In this document: piece by piece, positions 28,149 to 37,228 of the stretch
How the letters are laid out: the number at the start of each line of letters is the position of its first letter
How positions within the stretch are numbered: the first letter of the stretch is position 1
Assembly: GCA_023205875.1 (NCBI GenBank)
Contig: CP060757.1
Coordinates: forward strand, 434,001-498,000
Length of the DNA: 64,000 bases
Direction of reading: 5' to 3'
Origin: Chloropicon primus
Lineage: Eukaryota > Chlorophyta > Chloropicophyceae > Chloropicales > Chloropicaceae
Program-made: the position numbers and the translations under genes
Notes under the pieces: model-generated
What the model saw: only the letters and a program-made list of their open reading frames with translations
Told to the model about the DNA's origin: nothing
Databases searched by the model: none

Positions 28149-29777
28149 ATGTCCTCGAAGAAGAAGAAGGGAGGTGGTGGTGGCAAGGGGTCCGGCAAGG
28201 AGAAGGAGTTGATGAACTCTTCCTGGGCGTACGAGAGCGCGAGAAACTTGGACAAGACGCACCTGGCGAACATAGGGATCGCTCCGTGCGGCACGAGCCC
28301 GGAAGCGGAAGCGGTGCCCTTCTCCCACAAGCGGTCCCTGAACCGCGACGCGGCGTCCTTCGAGCCACTCGACGAGACCGAGGAGGAGAAGACGACCAAG
28401 TACAACAATTCCAGCCGTAACGGGTCGGACAACTTTGGTGTGGGGTACCTCGACGAGAGCACCTTCGGATCGCGTCCGAGGGAGGCTGACAAGCACGGTG
28501 CGGCGCACGAGGACTCCATCTACAAGGTCATGAGCCACAACTTTGGCAAGGCCAAGGAGCAGATCATCCGTAACGACAGCGCACACAGCCTCAGGAGCAA
28601 AGGGTTGGAGGCGGCGTACATGTCCAAGAGAGACGAGGAGGAGGTGCAGCGCCTCAAAAGCAGGGGCAGCAAGACTGGAAAGTCGAATCGAAGCAGCTTC
28701 TCGGCAGAGGACGCGGAGCACAGCCAGCTTCTCACCGGGCAAGTGGACTGGCTGCACCTGATGAGCGACGAGGAGCACAGGGAGAACATGAAGGCTCTGA
28801 CGGGGCTCGAGTTCTCGGTGTGGGATTACAGCCAACGGGAGCTTGTGGGCCTCGCCTGGAGCATGTATTATGACGCCGACCTCATCGAAGAGTTCCAGAT
28901 CCCAGCGGAAAAGTTTCACAACTTCATCCTGGCCATCTTCGCCAAGTCGCACGACGTTCCGTACCACAACTACTTTCACTACTTCATCGTCCTCCACACG
29001 TCGTGGCTGCTGCTGAAGCTCAACCCCATCGTGATGTCGAACCTGACGAAGACGGACATTTTGGGCTGCCTCACGGGGGCGATAGGGCACGACGCGGACC
29101 ACCCTGGCTTGACCAACAGCTTCTTGTCCGCAACCAAGCACTGGCTGTCGATCCGGTACAATGACCTGTCTGTTTTGGAGAACCATCATTGCGCGACGAC
29201 GTACACGATCCTCAGCAGGGACGAGTGTAACATCTTTTGCAACCTGAAGAGCGAGGACTGGAAGGCCACGAGAAACGTCATCGTTTCTGCCATACTGAAC
29301 ACGGACATGGCGAGGCACTTCAACCTCGTAGCGAACTTTGACAAAATGTTCAAGAACAAGACGATGTACGAGTGCTGCGCCAACCGCAACTTGAGGAATC
29401 AGATCGTCTCCATGATCGTCCACTGCGCTGACATCTCCAATCCTGTGAAGCCTTGGTTCATCGCGAAGAGGTTTGCTGACTCTGTGGCAGAGGAGTTCAG
29501 AAAGCAAGTGGAGCAGGAAAAGTCTCACGGCGTGCCTTGCACGCCCCACATGCTTGGTTTGGATACAAAAGGCCAGGCCAAGATGGAGCTTGGGTTCATC
29601 GACGTGTTCACGTGGCCGGCCATGGTCGCCCTGAACTCCGTTCTGCCGAACTTGGAGGTGTGCTTTCAGAATATGGAACAGAACAGGGAGTTTTGGCAGG
29701 ACATCATGGAGTCGAACCTGTCCAGCAGAAGCTCAAGCGGCGGCAAATTGTCGGATCAAAATTCGTTCGGGAAATGA
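28149..29777 (+). CDS. Class I 3',5'-cyclic nucleotide phosphodiesterase
   Basis: This single exon encodes 542 residues. The first 210 are Ser/Lys-rich and without a recognised domain. The catalytic domain (about 240-530) has the HD-fold metal sites: YHNYFHYF, the signature GHDADHPG, and a third metal Asp in HCADISNP; FIDVFTWPAM matches the substrate-pocket end of PDEs. It would hydrolyse cAMP and/or cGMP. No GAF, PAS or transmembrane region is present, so it is a soluble enzyme with an unusual basic N-terminal extension. Class I PDEs are absent from seed plants but occur in green algae. ATG 28149 is the first ATG. Confidence 0.92.
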   Translation: MSSKKKKGGGGGKGSGKEKELMNSSWAYESARNLDKTHLANIGIAPCGTSPEAEAVPFSHKRSLNRDAASFEPLDETEEEKTTKYNNSSRNGSDNFGVGYLDESTFGSRPREADKHGAAHEDSIYKVMSHNFGKAKEQIIRNDSAHSLRSKGLEAAYMSKRDEEEVQRLKSRGSKTGKSNRSSFSAEDAEHSQLLTGQVDWLHLMSDEEHRENMKALTGLEFSVWDYSQRELVGLAWSMYYDADLIEEFQIPAEKFHNFILAIFAKSHDVPYHNYFHYFIVLHTSWLLLKLNPIVMSNLTKTDILGCLTGAIGHDADHPGLTNSFLSATKHWLSIRYNDLSVLENHHCATTYTILSRDECNIFCNLKSEDWKATRNVIVSAILNTDMARHFNLVANFDKMFKNKTMYECCANRNLRNQIVSMIVHCADISNPVKPWFIAKRFADSVAEEFRKQVEQEKSHGVPCTPHMLGLDTKGQAKMELGFIDVFTWPAMVALNSVLPNLEVCFQNMEQNREFWQDIMESNLSSRSSSGGKLSDQNSFGK

Positions 29778-30047
29778 AAAGCAAGGAGTGGAAGCTCCCC
29801 CAAAGCCTTGTCCGAGAGGTCCAAGAAGAGCAGCAGCGGCGGCGAGAAAAGAACCCAGCTCCGCGGCCCGTGGTTTGATGAATTCTAAATAACATGCGAT
29901 CACAAAATTATTTTGTTCAATCGGATGTCCCTGCAATGGGCTCTAACTTGTGATTGGTGGACGCCCCCCGTTGTCTACCAAGAGTTTCCAAACCGTGCTA
30001 ATAAATTCCCGTGCGTGTCTCTAACGCAAGAAGCGTGTGACCGCGTC

Positions 30048-30698
30048 TCAAGTGCATGACAGCACGCGCTCTTTCAATTGTTTACATTCCTCCAAAGTCT
30101 CCGCGCCTATCCTCCAGTTGAACACCTTCTTCTTTGGCCTCCTGGGGTGAATGGTCGTCAAGCATATGTAGCTCAAGTTATTCTGAGAGTCCTGTACTAT
30201 GTCCTCCTCGATGGTGCACCCAGCGAGAGAGATGCATCCCAGGGCAATTGCCTTGGGCTGATCGTGCAGGAAGTACACGAGGAGATCGTTCACTATGCAG
30301 CCGTACCGCCGCTGCCACTTGGCCTTGAACTTTCTCTTCAAAAATGGTAAGTGATTGCAGACCTTTGCCAGGGTCCCCGGGAGGTGCTCCGTGGGGTTCT
30401 GGCCCAGCTTGTAGAAGAAGAAGTAGGGCGAAGCATTTTGGAAGTAATCGCAGTCCAAGTACATCGGCTGGGCAATGTGTTTGCTCTTCTTCATCTGTCT
30501 CCAAAAGTCCAACCAGTTCTGGTAGGACTCCCCTTGGCTTCTTCTTTGATCCGGAGAGGTTTTGGCCTCCTCGCTCGAAAGTCGACCTCGAAGACTATCG
30601 CCAAGCTGCAAATCGATGCTCCTCCTCTTGCCCGCGTTCCCTTTGGGCGGAGACGGCGTGCTCCTCTTGCTCTCGACCTCCCCGTTCTCTTCCCCCAT
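30048..30698 (-). CDS. Pleckstrin-homology domain protein
   Basis: This single exon encodes 216 residues. The C-terminal 105 residues show a PH fold: KAKWQRRYGCIVNDLLVYFL (strands 1-2 with a basic loop), IALGCISLAGCTIEE, and the closing helix ETLEECKQLKERVLS with the invariant Trp in FNWRIGAET. The middle part (ESYQNWLDFWRQMKKSKHIA to LPFLKRKFK) is unlike known families. PH domains bind phosphoinositides, and the two KR-rich clusters would suit that. The window also encodes an OCRL-type phosphatase, but no direct link is shown. The call rests on pattern only. Confidence 0.7.
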   Translation of the reverse strand: MGEENGEVESKRSTPSPPKGNAGKRRSIDLQLGDSLRGRLSSEEAKTSPDQRRSQGESYQNWLDFWRQMKKSKHIAQPMYLDCDYFQNASPYFFFYKLGQNPTEHLPGTLAKVCNHLPFLKRKFKAKWQRRYGCIVNDLLVYFLHDQPKAIALGCISLAGCTIEEDIVQDSQNNLSYICLTTIHPRRPKKKVFNWRIGAETLEECKQLKERVLSCT

Positions 30699-31255
30699 CC
30701 TTCTACTTTCCCTACCCTCCCCCCTCCCAAATCAACCAAACAACTTGGAGGGTTCAAGACAAAACCCTCAGACAAGGCAAGAAATCCCTTTGTCCTGCTC
30801 ACCGGTGGTCCTCACGCTGTCCGTCTGGTTACGACTCCATTCGATCTCTCCCTCTCTCCCTCTCTCCGCCTCTCTCTCTCTCTCTGTCGTCTGCCTCGTC
30901 TTGCCTCTGTCCACAGGTCGGTCGCCTTCCGATCAACCCTATAATTGTGTAAATCGTATAATTCCTCGTAATCCTCTTTTGGTCCCAGGGCGGGAGCGAC
31001 ACGAGGAGTGGAACAGGAACACCAAGGAGGATGGGGTCCGGGGCAATCGCATCCCCTGGCATTGTGTTGCTCCGTCATGCCATCTTGCGTTTATCGATCC
31101 CAACTCCTCGCTTCCTTCCCTCCCTGGGGTCGTTCCCTTGGCCTTCATGGTCTCGGGACCAAACCTGCGATGTTCCTCTTCCTCGTATTCCTCTAATTGT
31201 CAAGTGCCGGGAAGCAGAAGGTGCAGGCACTGCAGGCATAGGGGTGGCGCCTGAG

Positions 31256-31288
<33 letters not shown>
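30699..31288. promoter_or_regulatory. Shared 5' region with (CT)n and (GA)n tracts
   Basis: The 590 bp between two diverging genes contain a (CT)n-rich tract at 30845-30885 and a (GA)n tract at 31259-31288 that abuts the start of the next gene. An open frame runs through the region on the plus strand, but it is low-complexity there and is taken as non-coding. Confidence 0.55.
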
Positions 31289-31291
<3 letters not shown>

Positions 31292-32758
31292 AGGAAAACA
31301 GGAAGTGGAGGAGTGATGTCCCAGATACAAAAGTCCGAAGCGGCTTGCGTGATACCTTTCAAGTCAGACATAAGCGCGGACGAGGTCAGGAGCGAGGCCA
31401 CTTTGAAGACCATTGAGTCCGAGTTCGTGTCCAAGTACTTGGAAAAGATAGGAGTGACTCCAACCAAGGGGACCGCAGAGTTGATGCGGAAGCTCACGCC
31501 AATCAACCTCTCGACTCTGGACACGCAGCTAAAACCCGGGAAGGGGTCGGAGACGGAGGTCTGCATCACTCTCAAGCCTCCCAAGCAGAACAATGGGAAC
31601 GGAAATGCACAGAACACTGCCAAAAACTTCCTCAACTCCACGACGTTGGTGGAGAACCCAACGTCCTCGGAGTCTCTGATATCCCTGGGGATTCTGGCGC
31701 AGCTCCCAGAGGAGTTCTCGAGGGAGCTGGAGCGGAAGCGTCTCGCCAAGGAGAAGGCCGACGTCTCCACCTTCGAAGACCCTTCGAGCGAGGGAGACGA
31801 CGAGTTGAGGAGGGGCGCGAACCTTTTCACCCAGGCGAGCACGCAGCACCTCTTCCCGTACAACTTGAAGAAGAAGAACGCCAAGTCAAAGTTCCAAGGT
31901 GGAATCTTCCACCACAACCACCCGTCCTCGAAGCAGCAGAAGGCTCACAGCCAGGATGCGACTGCTCAGCAGCCCGAGGAGGTAACGGAGCATCTCGTCC
32001 AAATCTTTCAAGAAGACTTCATAAAGGGCCTGGAGGACTGGAAGGCGCAGAACAGCGTGAGCCTCAAGGGCTCCATTTACCTGAAGGATAGGGCCTTCTC
32101 GAGCGTGCAAAACACCTTGCTCTCCCGGCCGGTGCTCAAGCTTTTCAAGGTTACGGCAATCTACTTGAAGGAAAAGTTCATCAACACGCGCGGTGGCAGG
32201 GGGCAAGCAGGGGGCGCTCAGGACGTGCCCGAGTCGAGAAAAGTGACGGAGCAGGCGGAGAGGCTCTACTTCATCCTCAACGAGTTCTCCAGGCTGAGCA
32301 AAGCGAACAGGAAAGAGAAGATAGGGCTGTGCTTTGTTTTGCCAATTTTGCTCTTGTCTCTGAGGACGTTCGTGGAGCACGTGACGAAGCTCCTCTTTCC
32401 AACGCTTTCCACAACGCCAGAGGGCAAGGACATCACCGCCAAAATGGACAACACCATCACAACGCTGCTAGACCCCCACTCGTGGTACTCTCGCGTGAGC
32501 GTGTTCCAGTCCACCAGGACCGCGATGCACATCATGAACAGCTACAGGCAGTCGGCGCACCAGCCGATCCGGTACACGTATCACCACACGAGCGCTCACG
32601 TGCGGGCAGCTCTTGGGAACCCACTTTCATCTCAGTACCGCAGTTTCATCCACAACTCGCAGAAGCAGGACTATGTCGCGGGAAGGAACTTGAAAGAGGT
32701 GCAGGCTCACCAGACCGATGGACTTGGTGTTGGCCATAGGAAACGACTTCTGTTGTGA
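31289..32758 (+). CDS. Protein of unknown function
   Basis: This single exon encodes about 489 residues. The start is taken as the first ATG after the (GA)n tract; ATG 31316 (MSQIQKSEAACVIPF) is an equal candidate. I do not recognise a family. Features seen: an N-terminal helical, polar third (LGILAQLPEEFSRELERKRL), a basic, His/Lys-rich middle (KKKNAKSKFQ, HHNHPSSKQQ), and a helix-rich C-terminal half with one very hydrophobic stretch (GLCFVLPILLLSLRTFVEHV) that may be a membrane or buried helix. The codon use matches neighbours. TGTAA lies 18 bp after the stop at 32776-32780, supporting a real transcript. Confidence 0.75.
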
Positions 32759-32797
32759 ACAAAATACACCATTAATGTAAACTTAGTATTATATCTT

Positions 32798-35700
32798 TTA
32801 GTCTTGGGAGTTCTTGAACTCGTTCACAGACACTCTGAGGTCGAAAACATCATCCAAGTTGCAATCCTCTTTCTGTATCAATCCGAAAGGTTTCTCCAAG
32901 GCCGCGTCAAGCCAAGGACTGCCGTAAACTTTAGCCGAATTCTTGAAGCTCCAATTCGTCCCAGTCTTCCACAGCTGGTGTGGTCTCTCCGAGAGCCAAA
33001 CCTTCAGCTGATCGTGCTGCTTCTGCTTGTAATTGCCCTTCGCAGATTCCACGTCTGGTAGAGAAACCGTGCCCCTCCGATCTGCTGACACGGATGCGTT
33101 CGGGTCGTAAATCGTTTGCTTGAACCAATACATGAGCTGCCCCCACAAAAAGGTTTGACAGAACTTCTTTCCCGTCGAAGGAATAAGGTCCTCGCTCTGC
33201 ATCTCCGAAATTCGTTTCTCCGTGGACTTCGAGTTTTGCATGTATTGGATGTGCTTCTTCCGGATGATATCGCTCGATACGACGGACTTGTACTTGTGCA
33301 GAGTAAACAAATTCTCTGTGAAAGCGTACATTCTGACCAAATCCACCATCGCAATGAAGTCGCTTCGACCGGTTTGCACATCCAGACTCTTCAGGTACCT
33401 GCTGATCTCCTCGAGCTTTTGCCTCGCGGAAGCTACTGTTGTTGGAGCCTGTTGGGACTCGAAGCTCCTGATCTTCTCCACGGTCTCCATCATGTCTGGA
33501 TTCGGGAACTTTGCATTCAGGGTCTCCAACCCCTTCATTGGTCTCTGAGTCAGACTGAGCAACCTCCTCAAGATGGACTGTTCGCCCGTCCACAAGTACT
33601 CGATCTGCTCTGCCTCGGACAAGCGCCGAAGAGGAGGAACGTGGGTCTGCCCAGGCTGAAACAAGATGAACTTCACCTTGTCAATCGTGATTGCCAAGTT
33701 CTGCACCCGCTGCGCCCGGACCCCTTTGGATTCCAGCACGGCCTGCTCCATGTTGTAAATGTGTGGGAAGTGCTCAACCAAAGAAGCGGGAAGAAGCTTT
33801 TCTTCTTCTTCGATAAACTGCAAGGTGTAAGATACCCACTTCAAAAGCCACTTTGGCAGCTGTGACTCTGTGTCTGCCGACAAAGGATGCTTGCTCAGTT
33901 GACCAGGGGCACACAGAAGGGAGGACTTGAAATTAAAGCTCTCCAGCCTGCGGTAATCTGAATCCGTGAGGTCTTCCGTACACGATTTCAGGAGAATGGC
34001 GTTTTTGTGCAAGAAATTGTGGTGCGTCTGCATGATCTGCTGATACGCTTTTCCATCAGCGAGGGAGAGGAAGCTTCCCCTGCATTTCCCCATCCCGCAG
34101 AGGCAAATGGCTTCTCTGTACTCCATCAAGGATTCTGTGACACACGAGTAATCAAAACTCAGCTCCTCGCCGTAGGCAATGTCCCTAGCGGTGTAGATCG
34201 CGATGCTCAGCTTTCCGTTGGAGGATATAACGTTCGCCTCGCAATTTGGAACGCAGCTGTGGCTGAAGCGCGATGCAACAGCACCTTTGTAGGCAGCATC
34301 AACAAACAGGACGTCGTAACCGCCAGGATCGTCACAAGGTCTTTCCAAGACGATGTTGTAGAAATCATTCAGAGCCTGTTTCGGATTGAACTTCTTGATG
34401 CAGTCCTGGAGTTGAAACCACCGGGACGAAAGGTATACCTCGCCCAGGTAGTTCGAAACAAAAGTAGCTTTCCTGATACCTTCAGGACGGACGCAGATCA
34501 CCCCACACCCCTTTGGATGTATCCTAAAGTAGTTCAAGCCTGACTCGTCGACCCTGTCCCGTATGGCCTTGCAAGCGGTTGCAATCTTGCCGTCCCCCTC
34601 GTTCTCTTTGATGACAGCTTCCAAAGTTGATCGTATGTCCCACGCCCTCCCTGACGTGTTTGCGTTGATTCCTGGCATCAGGACAGTGTCCACAAACTCA
34701 GAAACCGACGCTAGGACGGCATCGCCAACGACGTTCCTTGCAGGCACGTCGGGAACGCTATGAACGGGGACGCCTTCTCCGAATACCCCGCATTCCACAA
34801 GAGCATCCTCGATGTTTCTCCTTGTGTAGCAGTCGAAGCCCCAAACATCTCGCTCCTCCAGGTCTTTGTCGAAAGAGATTCTGCTTCCTTTGTGCACATC
34901 TCTGTTTGGGCACGACGCTGGATCGCACTTGCACGTCTGGTCGCACTCGGTATTTCTCTTCAAGCAAGGATGAACAGTCTCGATACTGCCACCAAAGAAA
35001 TCATCCACATCCAAACAACCCTTCGCGCATTCTGTTCCGTCACACCCTCCAGTTTTGAGTGACTTGAGTTTTTGGGTGATCAGCGCCTCGTCCTCCTTAC
35101 CTCCCGCCGGGACGTAGTCCTCAATGCGCTCATATTTCTTCCTTTCATATGGGGTTTTCGTCCAGTCCTTGTTCAGATAAGGCTCATTATTCATCGTAAT
35201 CGAAAGAGGGAACTCGGGCCTTCCCTCCCGGGTGGACTGAAACGATTTCACAGTCACGGCCAAAACTGCCTCGAATGTGTGTCTGGCTTCACCGAACAAG
35301 GTGTCTCCACACACCAGCTCTACAAGTGCGTTCACGTCGGGAAGTCGTGCGAGCGCGAGGAGCTCAATGCCTTTACTCAAACCACCAAGAACCGTGTGGC
35401 TGCCCTTGTCCCCTTGCGCTACTGCTCCTTGAAGCTGACCCACGGATTTGACCACGATGCTTTGCACTCCCACGCTCTTGAATTCAGTTTCATCTTGCTT
35501 CGCAATCGAAGGGTCCTCAGGGAATGCTTTCTGCAAAACCAGAGCCAATAACTGCTGCGATTTTTTGTTCAAATTCACGAGCTCGCCAGTGTAGCGAGGC
35601 ACGCTACTCTGCTTTTCCTCCTTTTCAGCTTTCTTCTTACCGGCGTGAGACGCAGGTCGCGCTCTCTTTGCTTTGACTTCAGTGGCTGGTTCGGCCTCCT

Positions 35701-36604
35701 TGCTCTTGTTCTCTTCGTGGTTGGACTCGGCAAAAGTCACGCACTTCGCTTTGGGCTTCTGTTGCTTTTTTGGCTTTGGCGAGACACTCACTTGAACGGC
35801 GGGTTTTGCAGGGCTGTCAACCACCAACCCCTCGGCTGGTTCATTTCCTTCCTCTCTAGGATCTTGCTTGTCCCAGACCTCACCGCTGAGAGCCTGGAGC
35901 ACAAGGGCATTCTCGGTCAGCTCCACCTCCTCCAAGCTCCTATTCTTTCGCGACCCGGGTACAATCTTCATGTGCCGCGACGCAGTACTAGCGGTGGTGC
36001 TGGAAAGCTTCTGCTTCTTGTGTAATTTGTTCTTCAAGGCATCCTCCTTGCGAGCCTCCGTCACTTCGATAGACTCTTTGGCGCCCTCTTTCTTCAATAC
36101 TTTCTGCTTCTTCTGTCCTTCTCCGCCGGAGGAATCCTGCGCCACAGGAGCATCTTGGTGCCTCCCCATGACAGGTGGGAGGTCCGTGTCAATGTCCATG
36201 GCCCCGTCATTCTCCCTGCCACTGCAGGCCCGAAGGGACTTGTCCAAAGGGACTGCGCCGTACTCCATGAAGATTTCATTGCAAGTGCGCAACAGCCTGT
36301 CCATCTGCTGAAGCACCTCCGTGTCTCCCCGCGACTTGCTTGAGCACTGAGCAAACATTTGGTTCGCGAAATAATTTTGCAAGCTTTTCAGCAGCATGTG
36401 AAAGGCCCTGGGACCGTCGCTGGGGCTCACTTCCTTGTCCATGCCCACCAAAGGGCTCAAAGTTGCTATGGGCACCGCCTTGTTACTCACCAGTTGGTGG
36501 TAACTTGGCGTGTGCCTGATTTTGTTGATCATCAGGAGGGTGTTCTCGTAGCTCACCACCGCCTGGCGACCCTCCGCCAGCCCCACCAACTCCTTCCCGC
36601 CCAT
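32798..36604 (-). CDS. ATXR3/SDG2-type histone H3K4 methyltransferase (SET domain)
   Basis: This single exon encodes 1268 residues, shorter than Arabidopsis ATXR3 (about 2300). The SET domain lies near 690-830: GCGVICVRPEGIRKATFVSN, YLGEVY, FYNIVLERP, RFSHSCVPNCEA and GEELSFDYSC, followed by a post-SET Cys cluster CLCGMGKCRGS. Before it is a Cys-rich pre-SET-like region (CDGTECAKGCLDVDD, CDQTCKCDPASCPN). After it is the long ATXR3-specific C-terminal region (QRVQNLAITIDKVKF, GQLMYWFKQTIYDPN, GSPWLDAALEK), which identifies the subfamily. ATXR3 is the main H3K4 trimethyltransferase in plants. The N-terminal third is basic and disordered. Upstream exons may exist but none was found. Confidence 0.9.
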   Translation of the reverse strand: MGGKELVGLAEGRQAVVSYENTLLMINKIRHTPSYHQLVSNKAVPIATLSPLVGMDKEVSPSDGPRAFHMLLKSLQNYFANQMFAQCSSKSRGDTEVLQQMDRLLRTCNEIFMEYGAVPLDKSLRACSGRENDGAMDIDTDLPPVMGRHQDAPVAQDSSGGEGQKKQKVLKKEGAKESIEVTEARKEDALKNKLHKKQKLSSTTASTASRHMKIVPGSRKNRSLEEVELTENALVLQALSGEVWDKQDPREEGNEPAEGLVVDSPAKPAVQVSVSPKPKKQQKPKAKCVTFAESNHEENKSKEAEPATEVKAKRARPASHAGKKKAEKEEKQSSVPRYTGELVNLNKKSQQLLALVLQKAFPEDPSIAKQDETEFKSVGVQSIVVKSVGQLQGAVAQGDKGSHTVLGGLSKGIELLALARLPDVNALVELVCGDTLFGEARHTFEAVLAVTVKSFQSTREGRPEFPLSITMNNEPYLNKDWTKTPYERKKYERIEDYVPAGGKEDEALITQKLKSLKTGGCDGTECAKGCLDVDDFFGGSIETVHPCLKRNTECDQTCKCDPASCPNRDVHKGSRISFDKDLEERDVWGFDCYTRRNIEDALVECGVFGEGVPVHSVPDVPARNVVGDAVLASVSEFVDTVLMPGINANTSGRAWDIRSTLEAVIKENEGDGKIATACKAIRDRVDESGLNYFRIHPKGCGVICVRPEGIRKATFVSNYLGEVYLSSRWFQLQDCIKKFNPKQALNDFYNIVLERPCDDPGGYDVLFVDAAYKGAVASRFSHSCVPNCEANVISSNGKLSIAIYTARDIAYGEELSFDYSCVTESLMEYREAICLCGMGKCRGSFLSLADGKAYQQIMQTHHNFLHKNAILLKSCTEDLTDSDYRRLESFNFKSSLLCAPGQLSKHPLSADTESQLPKWLLKWVSYTLQFIEEEEKLLPASLVEHFPHIYNMEQAVLESKGVRAQRVQNLAITIDKVKFILFQPGQTHVPPLRRLSEAEQIEYLWTGEQSILRRLLSLTQRPMKGLETLNAKFPNPDMMETVEKIRSFESQQAPTTVASARQKLEEISRYLKSLDVQTGRSDFIAMVDLVRMYAFTENLFTLHKYKSVVSSDIIRKKHIQYMQNSKSTEKRISEMQSEDLIPSTGKKFCQTFLWGQLMYWFKQTIYDPNASVSADRRGTVSLPDVESAKGNYKQKQHDQLKVWLSERPHQLWKTGTNWSFKNSAKVYGSPWLDAALEKPFGLIQKEDCNLDDVFDLRVSVNEFKNSQD

Positions 36605-37228
36605 CCCGAACCAAATAATTAGTCTCCTCTGAGTCTTCTGATGAGTCTTCTCCTTTGGAGTTGTGCCCTTAATCTGTTGACCGGGGCGCGACTGACCTTC
36701 CTTTTCCGCTTGCCACGCGCAACGGCATGAACAAGCGAGTCGCCGATCGTCTCCACGCCTTCACCTCGTCACCTTCACCGCCCCTAAGCACCAGACACGA
36801 GCCAGGCAGAGAACCAAAAAAAACGGCAAGTCCAAGTTAGCCGAGCTCAAAACCTCACCAGACCTCCATTCTTTACGCGCGAGACCTCTTTCGAAAGATC
36901 ACGAGACAAGAAGTCGATCGGTAACCTCTCCCTCTCCACCCCATCACACCTCCTCCTCCAAACCCGTCCCCTCCCTCCGCGAAACACCAGCCTTACCTCA
37001 AACTCCGTCCGCCGAAGGGCGCGAAAACTGAGGAGCGACAGCTCGAGAGAGAGAGAGAGAGAGAGAGGTGAAGGTGGAGGCAGTTGGACGGAGGAGGTTG
37101 GGAGGAGGTTGACTCGTGGTGGTGAGGTCCGTCGGGAGGTTTGCGTCTCAGTCGGCTTGATTGTTGGGATGGGAAGGTGAAGGGAGAAAGGGAATGGCGC
37201 GTGGAGTAGAGTGAGGGGAGGTGGTTTC
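36605..37228. promoter_or_regulatory. Shared 5' region of the SET and SNF2 genes
   Basis: The 624 bp between these divergent starts contain a (GA)n tract at 37045-37068 and G/T-rich sequence up to the SNF2 start. No small gene was found; a short open frame at 36727 is only about 37 codons and is not supported. Confidence 0.55.

Noticed and set aside
27960-29549. A 529-codon minus-strand frame opposite the phosphodiesterase
   Set aside because: It is antisense to intact PDE motifs and shows the usual composition of a shadow frame.
31031-31288. Upstream extension of the unknown gene containing alternating Arg-Glu residues
   Set aside because: The Arg-Glu run is only a translated (GA)n tract, which elsewhere lies in 5' UTRs.
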